Assembly: GCA_963281255.1 (NCBI GenBank)
Contig: OY725488.1
Span: forward strand, 2,641,986 to 2,705,985
Source: Aphrocallistes beatrix
Taxonomy: Eukaryota; Porifera; Hexactinellida; Sceptrulophora; Aphrocallistidae
Direction: 5' to 3'
DNA: 64,000 nucleotides
Positions 11,432 to 22,169 of the stretch are shown one piece after another. The notes under the pieces are model-generated. The model had not been told where the DNA came from. It did no database searches and saw only the letters and a program-made list of their open reading frames with translations. Positions within the stretch are counted from its first letter, which is position 1; the number at the start of each line of letters is the position of its first letter. Both the position numbers and the translations under genes were made by a program.

Positions 11432-11957
11432 TCCAGACTATCAAAACTCGATTAATGTGTATTTATACACTGCCCTACCAAAAGTATTCGTACACCCCAA
11501 TAATGCCCATACAAATTGTATAAATCGTATCTATTTTAGGAGTCAATATTAATAAATCAGTAACAGTTTGACTAAATTTGGCTTAAAATTCATATTCTAC
11601 ACACTCGATTTACTCATCGTATAGTCTTTCAACTCAATTACTCTATTTCCAACATAAATATTTGAACATTTACTTCATTGTGCCACATACCATAAATTAA
11701 TGCCACTATATATGATGGCGTTGGTGGCACTAGGCGTTACGGGTTGAAATATTTTAGCTTTAAAATAGAGTAATTGAGTTAAAAGACTATAAAATGAGTA
11801 AATCGAGTGTGTAGAATTTGAATTTTGAGGCAAATTTAGTCGAACTATTACTGATTTATTAATATTGACTCCCAAAATAGATACGATTTATACAATTTGT
11901 ATGGGAATTATTAGGGTGTACGAATACTTTTGGTAGGGCAGTGTATATATATATATA
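11432..11957 (+). mobile_element. HINE TC end plus TA tract with inserted Tc1 MITE
   Basis: The TC end (tccagactatcaaaactcga) and the start of the TA tract lie at 11432-11467. A 476-bp Tc1-type palindromic MITE follows at 11468-11943 (cactgccctaccaaaagtat and complement, TA flanks), then more TA repeats. The HINE body does not follow, so this is a fragment. Confidence 0.65.
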
Positions 11958-12117
11958 TACAAATTATGAGAGTTGCAATTAAATAGACTAGACAGAATAG
12001 ACTAATCATTTAATCCTTGTTAGCGTTTCTCTCATCTCAAGGGAGATAATATGACCATTGTTTATGAGTTTCTGATCTGTATATATATTCACTCTACGTT
12101 GTCTAAGGCTTAGAACT

Positions 12118-12315
12118 GTGTTTTGTACGGTGAAATTGTTGAAAAAGAAAATGAGAATCAGGGCCCATTGCTTGTGTAAATGTCTTGATAATCGATGTTC
12201 CATGAAATTTAGCATGGAGGATTCTGCCAAATGTGTGCAAAAAATATTAAATCTGAAGGCTAGATGTCCTATATGCAGAGAAAATATAAAAGGAATTCTA
12301 CAAATCTTCCAGTGA
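12118..12315 (+). pseudogene. RING-finger fragment, degenerate copy
   Basis: This encodes the C-terminal half of a RING domain ending in KARCPICRENI, similar to the C-terminal RING of IAP/Mdm2-type ubiquitin ligases. The first metal-binding half is disrupted: Cys and His residues that are present in the minus-strand copy at 12688-13000 are missing. It forms one arm of an inverted duplication with that copy. Probably a pseudogene. Confidence 0.5.
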
Positions 12316-12860
12316 TATACTACATGATAGAAGTAGCGATGCTTTACTCATTTTTGACATTCATTCATTTTATCTTAGCCATATAGCGTATTTGTTACTT
12401 TTTTCAGTCAATATTTAACACTAAATTCATTTTAATGGGAACGCGGAATTTGTCCTACAAAAACGGAAATGTCCTACAACCAATTCCGTATTTTGTCCTA
12501 AAGTCAAATCCAGAATTTGTCCTAAACTTTTTAAGATGTAGGAATTTGTCCTACACGTTGATTAATGTAGGAATTTGTCCCAAATCAAATTTTCATTACG
12601 AAAATGTTATAACTGGATATTAAAATGAATTTAATGCTAAATATTGACTGAAAAAAATAACAAATGCATTATATGGCTAAGATGAAATTAAAGAATGTCA
12701 AATATGAGTAAAGCATCACTACTTCTAACATGTAGTATATCACTGGAAGATTTGTAGAATTCTTTTATATCTTCTCTGCATATAGGACATCTAGCCTTCA
12801 GATCTAATATTTTCTTTGCACACATTTGGCAGAATCTTCCATGCAAACATTCATCATGTA
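12200..12860. repeat. inverted duplication around the RING exon
   Basis: About 230 bp at 12200-12432 is repeated in reverse complement at 12622-12860. Both arms include the RING 3' part and the same 3' flank (atttaacactaaattcattt and its mirror). The spacer holds a tandem repeat. Confidence 0.75.
12446..12590. repeat. tandem gaatttgtccta repeats
   Basis: About five imperfect units of roughly 28-32 bp, each containing (a)atttgtcctac or tttgtccta. They occupy the loop between the two RING arms. Confidence 0.65.
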
Positions 12861-13191
12861 GCAGTGCGAAATTTTCAACTCTCGCTAATAGACAAACGTG
12901 ACATTGACTACCAGAGTTTTCTTCGTCTTCAGTTCGGACAAATGTATACTTCAAAAATTCGGACAAACGCATTAGCAAAATTCGAACAAATGCACAATAC
13001 AAAATTCGCATAAAAGTATACTTCAAAATTCGGACAAATGCATACTTCAAAAATTCGGGCAAATGCATTATCAAAATTCGCATAAAAGTATACTTCAAAA
13101 TTCGTACAATTGCATAAACAAAATTTGGGGCAATGCATACTTCAAAAGTATACAATATTATCAATTTATTAGTGACAAAAAGCACTCCCAC
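12688..13191 (-). CDS. RING-finger protein fragment with minisatellite-encoded N-terminus
   Basis: The open frame covers 167 codons. Its C-terminal half carries a C3HC4-type RING: QCHVCL, then HDECLHGRFCQMC, then ARCPICRE. That pattern coordinates two zinc ions in ubiquitin E3 ligases of the IAP/Mdm2 style. The N-terminal half is translated minisatellite (12922-13150) and is unlikely to be genuine protein, so the real exon probably starts near TEDEENSGS (about 12940). A splice acceptor there is possible but unproven. It could be an exon of a cellular gene or a retained fragment. Confidence 0.5.
   Translation of the reverse strand: MGVLFVTNKLIILYTFEVCIAPNFVYAIVRILKYTFMRILIMHLPEFLKYAFVRILKYTFMRILYCAFVRILLMRLSEFLKYTFVRTEDEENSGSQCHVCLLARVENFALLHDECLHGRFCQMCAKKILDLKARCPICREDIKEFYKSSSDILHVRSSDALLIFDIL
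12922..13150. repeat. minisatellite, about 25-bp unit
   Basis: Roughly nine degenerate units around aaaattcggacaaatgcata followed by cttc. The unit varies by insertion of cgcataaaagtatacttc variants. It lies immediately beside the RING exon. Confidence 0.8.
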
Positions 13192-13213
13192 TGACGGGTG
13201 TGGGAGTGTGTTT
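13184..13213. repeat. short hairpin
   Basis: cactcccac and gtgggagtg form a 9-bp stem with a loop of about 8 nt. Its function is unknown, and it could be a chance structure. Confidence 0.4.
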
Positions 13214-13559
13214 ACAATTTTTGATTAGGTAAAGCTTTGTAAATGGTGCGTTACCACTTCAGAAGTGTAGAAGGACAATTCTATTTATGTCAATTCTCTC
13301 ATATTTTTTAGAATTAGAATTCAGCGTTGATTCAGCACATTTGTGTTATTAAATGTCTTTTTTCCCAACAAAATCAAAGCAAGTTAAAATTTGTAGGAAA
13401 ATTAAGAGAAAATAAAATCATATTTTCTTTATTGTGTAAATAATCTCTAAACCGAATTCAAAAATGTGGGAATGAGGATATAACTTTCTAAATTTATTTG
13501 CGAAATAATATGGAAACATGGTATAAAAATAGTCCTAAAAAAGTTCGAAGAACACATAC

Positions 13560-14061
13560 CTATTGTTCCAGCTCCAGCTATAACATTAAGATCATCATAG
13601 CCATTTACATAATGTCTTCCTTCTAGATTCGCAAGTTCCAAGGCATAAGCTTTAGATTCTGACAAGTTTTGGCCATATTGTAATACACTTGCATTATACC
13701 TATTGCATCCTAAAATTTTATTTTGAGGTGCAGTGAGTGGCATTACAACTTTGACAGATATACCAATGAGATTTCCTTGATAAGCAAGAGCCATTGCATG
13801 ATTTCCAGCAGAGGCAGCAATAACACCTCGTTCCCTCTGATTTTCATTGAGATTCAAAAGGGCACATCTTGCACCTCTTTCTTTAAAACTACCAGTTTCA
13901 TTAAAACATTCCAATAGAAAAAATAAATCGACATTAAGAGAGGCTGAAAGTTTGGATTTAACACAGGGGGAATTCATATTCCCAGAAATTATCAAATTTT
14001 GGGCCTCAAGAATATCCGAGTATGAAAGAGGTGAAACGAATTGTGTTTCAAATTCCATCAT
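13560..14061 (-). CDS. first coding exon, PLP-dependent threonine dehydratase/serine racemase-like
   Basis: These enzymes use pyridoxal phosphate to deaminate threonine or serine, or to racemise serine. The exon starts at ATG 14061, with an in-frame TGA four codons upstream. It encodes about 167 residues with ETGSFKERGAR (the Lys that binds PLP), ASAGNHAMALAY (phosphate-binding Asn-His) and VNGYDDLNVIAGAGTIG. It ends at a strong splice donor (AATAG/GTATGTG, exon edge at 13560). That is about half of a normal catalytic domain. No later exon (for example the Gly-rich PLP loop or an ACT domain) was found further down the minus strand to position 1. Either the intron is very long and filled with transposons, or this is an orphaned fragment. 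Threonine dehydratase versus serine racemase cannot be decided from this half. Confidence 0.8.
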
Positions 14062-14356
14062 AAAACTAGATCAGAATAATTATTTCTCAGGGTATAATCA
14101 AACGCTAAAATTACAGAAAACTTCCGATATGCAACACCATGAGGAATAGGGCGGATACCAATTCGCTCAAGAATCACAACTCGGTAATTCCCACTTAAAA
14201 CATGAAAATATATACATAATCAATCTCATAGCTGCCAATTCGTTTCCCTGGAATTTGGTGGATTATCCCTAAATACGATCACGAAACCTACTGTAAATTT
14301 AGGATTAAGGATAGCGCCCGCGAAAGATGCTTCGGTTTGTCTATTTTAAGGCTGGC

Positions 14357-15430
14357 CATAGCCTACGGTAAATAAGGCCTCACAGTAACTTGCGGATTTG
14401 GGACTAGGGATGCGGTAGAAGATGGTGAACAAATACATGAGCTGCCTTAAATCATTAACAAAGCAGAATAGAGCTTAGGAATGTATTACCAGCATATAAA
14501 AATAGGGCGTCAAAGTACCCATATCCGTTGTTAAAATTTAGAATAGTAACCATATGGTTGCACAATAGGCTATAATTGTGCCAAATTTGGTGATTTTCAG
14601 AGGCCGTTTAGGAGCACTTCTAAGTGTTTTTATTATAAAATTTTTCGTATAGAACTGAGATGTGAATGAGTTAATACGAAAAATTTGGAATTTTTCATGG
14701 AATGTTGCTACATTCCAGTGTTGCGATGTAAACGTGTTTGGCCAGTTGGGGTTATATCTTGAAAACCGCGATAGCTAGACGCGTTCAAATGTAATTCCAT
14801 TTGATAGCCAATAGATTATTTCCTATTAAGTGATGATATAATCGAAGTGTCTAAATTCAATGATTTAGGAGTTATTGGACAATTTATCATATTGGCCACA
14901 TTTGGTCATTTGTCGAATCTTTCGTAAACCATTGAATTTAGAAGTCGAAATTATATTATCACTTAATAGGGAATAGTCTATTGGCTATCAAATGGAATTA
15001 TATTTGAATGTCTAGCTATAGCGGGTTTCAAGATATAACCCCAACTGACCAAAACACGTTTCCATAGCAACACTGGAATGTAGCATCATTCCATGAAAAA
15101 ATCCAAATTTTTTGTCTTAACCCATTCACATCTCAGTTCAATTCTAAAATTTTATAATAAAAACACCTAGAAGTGCCCTTAAACGACCTCTGAAAATCAC
15201 CAAATTTGTCACAATTATAACCTATTGCGCAACCATATGGTGACTCTTAATTTTAACAACGGATATGGTACTTTGGCACCATATTTATATATGCTGATAA
15301 TACATTCCTAAGCTCTATTGTGCTTTGTTAATGATTTAAGGCAGCTCATGTATTAGTTCAAACATCTTCTACTGCATCCCTAGTCCCAAATCTGCAAGTT
15401 ACTGTGAGGCCTTATATACAGTAGGCTATG
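14357..15430. mobile_element. palindromic element P1 (1074 bp)
   Basis: A near-complete palindrome: the two arms of about 530 bp are mirror images from catagcctac at the left edge to gtaggctatg at the right edge. The 7-bp duplication GGCTGGC lies at 14350-14356 and 15431-15437. It contains no coding sequence. Sister copies are at 45881-46951 and 56968-58046, with a half copy at 2935-3511. Confidence 0.9.
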
Positions 15431-17290
15431 GGCTGGCCTTTCCTACGAGCATTTTGTTTTTCATCAAAAATTAACTCAAAGTCCTTTTTAACCATTTTAG
15501 GATCACTAAAGGGGTTCTAAACATTAATTTTGATTTTTAGAATTTCAATGCTAATATTTCGCCACTTAGAGTCACTTGTACCACCTGGTGTCGCCTAAAA
15601 AAGGACACATTTTTGAAACAGAAAGTAATATCCATAACTTCTTTGAACCATGTCAGATCATCATTTTAATACTAAATTCGTCTTCAGTACTAAATTTCCA
15701 GCAATTTGATATATATATTGGACATATTTGGAGAAATTCTTTGGCTTCGGGTTGATAGCAACGGCCAGGAATGTGAAAAAATTCCTGGCAATTGCTAGGA
15801 ACGGATAACTAAAAAATTCTCCAAATAATGGTCAATATATATATCAAATTGCTTGAAATTCAATGCTGGACACGAATTCAGAATTCAAATGATAATCTGG
15901 CATGGTTCAAAGAAGTTATTGATCTGGGATTCCGGCGGATAATATCGAATGTGGTTATTTTTGAATGCGCAGTCATCAATTACCAGTTTTTAACACTTTT
16001 GATGATGAAAATTTTTGATATACCAAATTTTGTAGTTAAATACTGCTATAAGTTGTTTAATAAGGATATTTGCATGTTATTTAATATTACAAAGGAGTTA
16101 AACTCCTTAGTTTGTCCAATATTGAAATGTTGATAAAATGAAAAATAAAGTACATATACTGTTTTCATTAACTATAACTTAGTTATGATGTACTTTTGGA
16201 GGTGTTCGGGGTTGAAAGATCGAAAAATTTTGATCTTCATATATACTTAAATGAATATTAATACTTAAATCACTATAAAAAAATCAAATTAAAATTTTCA
16301 AAAAAAATGAAAAAAAATTCATTTAGAGGGTCCTGCCAGCCTTAAAAATAATGGAAATTGAGGGGGACATATATAAATATTTTCTAAATTCTATTTTCTG
16401 ACCATTTTTCAGCAATTATAAATGTGATAACTTTTTGTAAATCAACATAGAGGCGAAAACTCAACGGTTTTTGATAGATCTCTAAGAGTAGAACAAAATG
16501 AACAGATAGATTTTTGATATTACGAATAAAAAGACAATTAAGAAAAAAATAGTGTCAAAAATATTTTTAAAAATTCCTCGTGTATTTAGTGTGAATATTT
16601 TACAATTTTCAGAATTTCAAAAATCTGTCTGTTCATTTGACAGATCAACCATTTATGAAAGAATCTGAAAAGTTTCTAAATGGTTGTCTGCATATTGTGT
16701 CCGATTTCTTCCGTGTAAATTGATCAAATTTTTGAAAAAAATGTATCTTTTGAATTATTTCGATTATCAATGCAGACAAGCACGCTTCGCTTGCATGCGC
16801 TGCGCGGCTAGCGGACACTTTGTGCCCGCCAGTGGCGCCTTGCGGCACCTGGGGTCACATTGATTAACTTATAAGGGAGATAACATCTCTAAATAGGTTT
16901 GTCCAACTGCTTTGATCAATATCGCATAAAAAATCACCAAATTTGTCAATTTTTAAATTTTTGATGCGTAATGATGACGTATTAACAGAGTGATGAGTAT
17001 TCATTTTTTGATGATAGTTCTATCACATGTGATAATATTATTATACAAATTCTATTAAAATTTCAGCCTTCTATATAGCACTTAAAATGGCTGAGTTATA
17101 GCCGGAAAACTGATATTTCTAATTATAAAAAAGGTAACAATGACGTCATAATTCCATGATGAGTCGACATTTTTGCCTGAGCTCAGAAATTACTGGAGCC
17201 ATAGCCAAAAGACCCCCACATGCCAAAAATCAGCTTTCTGTGCTGGCAGTTTGTTTCTTCAATCAATTCGTTACAGATAGATATATACAA

Positions 17291-17467
17291 TCGTGAAGAG
17301 GGCCACTGTTTAATTGAGTCAACCGCTTAATCGGGCCACTTTTGGCAGGACTGAATAGCTCTCACACATATAAGCTAATACAAAATACTTTCGGTTAATA
17401 GGGTTCTCCGCTTAATCGGGGCAAAATGTCCTCTGACCGATTTGACGCTATTAAACGGAGTCGACTG
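17291..17467. mobile_element. pogo/Tigger-like MITE
   Basis: About 177 bp. The right terminus is cggagtcgactg. Internal motifs cgcttaatcgggccac and tccgcttaatcgg face each other. A related MITE is at 56869-58161. Insertion is in a TA-rich tract. Confidence 0.65.
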
Positions 17468-17497
17468 TATATATATAAATATATATATATATATATA

Positions 17498-17973
17498 CAC
17501 TGCCTGAACAAAAGTATTCGTACACCCCATAATTCCCCATCCAAATAGTTATAATACTGATTTATTTAGCGAGTCAAGGTATTTAATTGGTAAGATATAC
17601 GTTTAATTTAACTTCAAATTCGAATTCTCCATATTCGAATTACTCACTTTTCCATCTTTCAACTTGTTTACACTCCTACAAGGTTAAAGATTTTCAAACT
17701 GTGCCACCTCATACCACCAATGCTATCATATACAATGGCGATCACTCGTGACATGTGGCATAGGAAGCAAATGCTGAAAATACTTAATCTTGAAGAAGAG
17801 TAATTAAGTTGAAAACTTATAAAGTGGGTAATTTGAATGTGGAGAATTCGAATTTGAAGTCAAATTAACCGTATCTCTTACCAATTAAATACCTTGACTC
17901 GCTAAATAAATCAGTATTATAACTAATTGTATGGGGAATTATGGGGTTTACGAATACTTTTGTTCAGGCAGTG
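17498..17973. mobile_element. Tc1-type palindromic MITE
   Basis: 476 bp, termini cactgcctgaacaaaagtat and complement, flanked by TA. The arms mirror each other through the centre near 17735 (atatacaatggcgatcactc). Confidence 0.85.
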
Positions 17974-18568
17974 TATATACATTTTTTTAATAGTAAGAAT
18001 TTGTAGATAACACTGCGATTCAAATCTGCACCGTAAAAATTAAATGAATCGTTTGAAAAAGTCAAAAGTAAGCTATTATATGAAAGGCTAACCTTAAAAA
18101 GAGAGATATCTAAGATGTTAAGCGTGGGCACGTAGTGTATTTTAAAGATATTAACGATTGCAAAACTTTTTTTAAATGATAATTTCTAGTTTTTGAGATA
18201 CAGCGTCTCAAAGGCTCGTTTTTGTTTTTCGCTAGCACATCTTAATAGTTAAACCCTCCGCACTTTTATTTTTTTGGAAAAGGGGTTTTATCAAATGTTA
18301 AAAATTGTAGATAGGTGGTCTATCATATCAAGAAGCATAAAATACCAGAAAAAATCACAAAAATCAAAAAATATCAATTTAATAGGGATTTGAAAAAAAG
18401 GGCCCAAAAATGCAAAAATGCCAATTTTTTGTCTAAATCAGCTATAAAATTTCTAATATATACAAATTCATAAATGTTCTGGTCTTTTCTATATTGCCAA
18501 ATGAGTTAAAACAGTTATGGAAATTTGATCCTTTAATCTCAAGCCTATTTTGACATTTTTTATTTTAA

Positions 18569-21214
18569 GGTTGACCTTTCGTATAATAGCTAACTTTGAC
18601 TTTTTCAACCGATTCATTTAAATTTTTCAGTGCAGATTTGAATCGCAGAGTTATATGCAAAACTGCATTAATAATCGATATAGTAATTCAACAGACAAAA
18701 ATTTTTTTGAAAAAAATTGTCAATTTACAAGGGAGAAATCGGACACAATATGCTTACAATCCTTTAGAAACTTTTCAAATTCTTTCATAAATGGATGATC
18801 TATCTAATGAGCAGACAGATTTTTGAAATTTTGAAATGTTAAAAGTTTACACTAAACACTAGAGGAATTTTTTTTTAGCAATTTTGACAGTATTTTTTTC
18901 ATAATGCTCTTTTTATTCGTAATATCAAAATTCTGTCAGTCGATTATGTTCTACTCTTCGAGATCTATTAAAAACCGTTGAGTTTTCGCTTCTATGTTGA
19001 ATTTACAAAAAGTAATCACATTTATAATTGCTTAAGGATACCGCCCGTGAAAAATCCATAGGGTTGGCTTACAGCATATATCAAGAATAGAGATATATAA
19101 GATGTTAAGCGTGGGCAGGTAGTGCAATTAAGGATACCGCCCTCGAAAAACATCGCCTGACATTGAAAAAAATGGTGAATTTTTTTATTGCTAATTCCAT
19201 CGGATTATTGAGTAGTCTACCATCTAATCGTACTTGTTGGACGGTATTTATTTTGATATTCTAGAACTGAGCACCTAAAGCTCAGTCGTACTAAAAATCG
19301 GAAAGTTATTCGTGGTTTTGCGGCGCATTCATCAATTATTTTCTAACTTATCTGATATTTTTTCAATTATATGAACCTATAAATATTATAAAACAGATGA
19401 ATTTAGAAAAAGAGGCACTTAAAATCCAATCAAAAATATCTTTATGAGGGACTTCATTTCTAAAATGCTCGGGAAATGGCCGTTGTGGTATTAACTTTTG
19501 TGTAATAGAAAAGAATTCTGAGCAGTTAAAAAAAAATTTGTTCAGATCCGACCATTAGTTCGTAAGTTATAGTATATTGTAGGTAAAGTTCGGACATCAA
19601 ACCTCTCTATGGCCCCGAAAGTGCTCGATGTCAATGGTTAAAAACTATTAAAGATATATAATCTATTATAATCTTAAATGAAAGGTTATATATGATAATA
19701 TATAGGTTCCTCAAACATCTCTTTGTCAAAAAGTAAATATTTCTTGAGTTATCATCGATTTTATTGTAATACAAATTCTATGGAGAACTTTGAATATATT
19801 AGAAAATGGCGAATCTTGTCATGAAATAAGTTCCCAAAAGTAGCTATTATACTCAAAAAACAATGCAATAGTCACTAGCAATGTATACATAATTTTGAAG
19901 GACTCAACATGATTATTTTGGAAGTTCAAAGCATTTATCAAAATTCGGTCAAAGCCCCCCATTTATGGTCCAAAACCAATTCCTCCATATCTCAGGAAAT
20001 ATACACCGAAATTCTTTGCTCTCAATTCCTAATCTAATTTTCAAGACGGTATATATCTGATTCTTAAATAATAAGTGTACTACATGGAATGGAATGCTTG
20101 GAATGCGGGAAGTTTGAAATTTTTATGACGTGATGACGTAGCATTTTTCGAAAATCCTAATTGAAAACTAAAAGTCGTAGACTCTCGCTCTAACTTCCTA
20201 ATATACTTTTTAGAAGCTCTTTATTCATTCTAAACTGATGAATTATACTTTGTAGTGTTAGGATTATGAATTATATTCCCTAATTGGTTCAAAATATTCG
20301 GGGTTAGAGGCCTCAAGGTAATTTGTGAATTTTCAATATAATTTTGCTATTTTCACCAAAATCTGTTGGAATACATATAATTCATTAGTATACATGCGAT
20401 TAAATGCCCATGGATGCTTTTATTTATCGTTATTAGCTCATTTTACATCGTTCTTAACATCAAAACTTCAAATCCCTATATCTCGGGACTTTAAAATTCC
20501 AAAATTGACCGTCTTTCAAAAATTTTTCCCGAGCATTTTAGAAATGAAGTCCCTCATAAAGATATTTTTGATTGGATTTTAAGTGCCTCTTTTTCTAAAT
20601 TCATCTGTTTTATAATATTTAAAGGAGCCAAAACCATTTTAAGGTTCATATAATTGAAAAAATATCAGATATGTTAGAAAATATTTGATGAATGCGCCGC
20701 AAAACCACGAATAACTTTCCGATTTTTAGTACGACTGAGCTTTAGGTGCTCAGTTCTAGAATATCAAAATAAATACCGTCCAACAAGTACGATTAGATGG
20801 TAGACTACACAATAATCCGATGGAATTAGCAATGAAAAATTTCACCATTTTTTTGTCAGGCGATATTTTTCGAGGGCGGTATCCTTAAAAAAAACTCAGA
20901 AAATATGATTTAGAAAATATTTATATATATCCCATAATTTCCATCATTTTAGCAGCTTTGGAATATTAAATAACATGCAAATATCCTTATTCGACAACTT
21001 ATAGCAGTACTTAACTTCAAAATATGGTATATCCGAAATTTTCACCATCAAAAGTGTGAAAAACTGGTCATTGATGGCTGGTCGCCCAAAAATAACCACA
21101 ATATTTCTGCTATTAAACCTACCTATCCACGAGTAATATTGAGAGGAATTCTATAATGGATTTTGTCTTGAGTAGTTTTTAATGGTCTTTCTTCCATATT
21201 CTTGCATTAATAAT
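18569..21214 (+). mobile_element. F3: family F element split by E copies
   Basis: The left end ggttgacctttcgtataata follows TTAA (18565-18568). The segment 18569-19031 is interrupted at a TTAA by the E composite (19036-20884) and resumes at about 20889 (aaaactcagaaaatatgatt), matching the corresponding part of FA. Its far end is not clear; E-type sequence appears by about 21215. Non-coding. Confidence 0.6.
19036..20884. mobile_element. E7/E1: composite of two family E copies, rearranged
   Basis: Outer TTAA duplications at 19032-19035 and 20885-20888 bracket the block. The left 92 bp is the left end of an E copy. A second E copy in reverse orientation is inserted at its TTAA (19128-19131). 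Near 20510 the sequence switches to the right end of the outer copy, so the inner copy's other end and the outer copy's middle have been deleted. As a result 19132-19480 and 20530-20884 are inverted repeats of about 350 bp. Confidence 0.65.
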
Positions 21215-22169
21215 TTCTGAAGTAGTCAAAATAATGTTTGAGGTCCATATAATTTTGAAAAATATTAAGGATACCGCCCTCGAAAAACCATATGATTTGG
21301 CTTACAGCATACGATGAAAGCAAAGCTATAAGAGATGTTAAGCGTGGGCAGGTATCTCCGTCAAGAAATACTTGCACATTCCAAACATTTCTAGTTTTTT
21401 AGATACAGTGTCTCAAAGTCCATCTTAATGTATCTTAATGGTAGAAATCCGGCCACTCAAAAAGTTTTTTAGGATATACAAAGGAAACAAATGCTTCCAA
21501 AATCAAATCATAGATAGTCTATCATATTTGCCACTTCATTAGACCAAAAGAAAGTCAAAATGACGTCCGAATGAAAAGGGCCAAAAAACGGCGAAAAGTG
21601 TCTGTTTTTTGGGAAATCAGGAATAGACGGTCAATTTTGAATTTTAAAGTCCCGAGATATATAGATTTTAAGTAAAATGTAAAATGAGTTATTAAAAATG
21701 AACAAATGCATTCACAGACATTTATTCGCATTTATACTACTGATTTAGGTATATTCGAACCAAATATTCACATAAAATGCTAGAGTACATTGAAAATCCA
21801 CAAATTTCCTTGAGGCCCCTAACCTCGAATATTTTGAGATAATTGTGAATAATAATTTATATTCCTGGCACTACGAAGCAAAATCTATCAGTTTAGAACA
21901 GTGGTTCCCACCTGGGGTACGCGAGCCATTTTGTCAGGGGTACGCGAACTACTTAATTGAGATATCTTAGATTATTGGTAACTTGTGGATTCAAGTTGAC
22001 GAATCATAATAAAGTTGGCGCTAAAAACTTACTGTTATTCACTGTATCCTACTTACGTATGTATCATTAGTGTTTTATATGAACATAATATTTCAGTCAT
22101 AAATATTAATAGATAGTCTGTACTTTTCTCTACATTCTTATTCCGCAATATTGTGTACCCTTATTCATA

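Larger units (their letters stand above)
16777..17993 (-). mobile_element. HINE copy 4 with two MITE insertions in its TA tract
   Basis: The GC-hairpin end is at 16777 (acaagcacgcttcgcttgca), the body runs to about 17285 and the TC end is near 17993. The TA tract contains a pogo-like MITE (17291-17467) and a Tc1 palindromic MITE (17498-17973). The HINE itself sits inside F element FA, whose sequence resumes after 17993. Confidence 0.8.
14350..18093. mobile_element. FA: TTAA family F element with two large insertions
   Basis: TTAA lies on both sides (14346-14349 and 18094-18097). The left end begins ggctggcctttcctacgagc (split by palindrome P1) and the right end is the complement of ggttagcctttcatataata. 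The net length without the inserts is about 1.45 kb. An internal hairpin surrounds ccaggaatgtgaaaaaattc (15745-15835). No transposase is present, so it is a non-autonomous member of a TTAA-specific superfamily (piggyBac or Kolobok). Confidence 0.7.
14309..18571 (+). mobile_element. E6: fragment of TTAA family E, interrupted by F element FA
   Basis: Family E ends in GGATACCGCCC and is flanked by TTAA. Here the left end (ggatagcgcccgcgaaagat, preceded by TTAA at 14305-14308) is followed 40 bp later by the FA insertion at a TTAA. E sequence resumes at 18098 (gagatatctaagatgttaag) and runs to 18564, where another F element begins. It is non-coding, and the right end is not contiguous. Confidence 0.7.

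Noticed and set aside
12922..13150. CRISPR-like spaced repeats
   Set aside because: Units are adjacent, degenerate and without unique spacers. The window is eukaryotic, and this is a minisatellite.
20325..20582. Open frames in family E elements
   Set aside because: They are not conserved between E2, E3, E5 and E7, so they are accidental.
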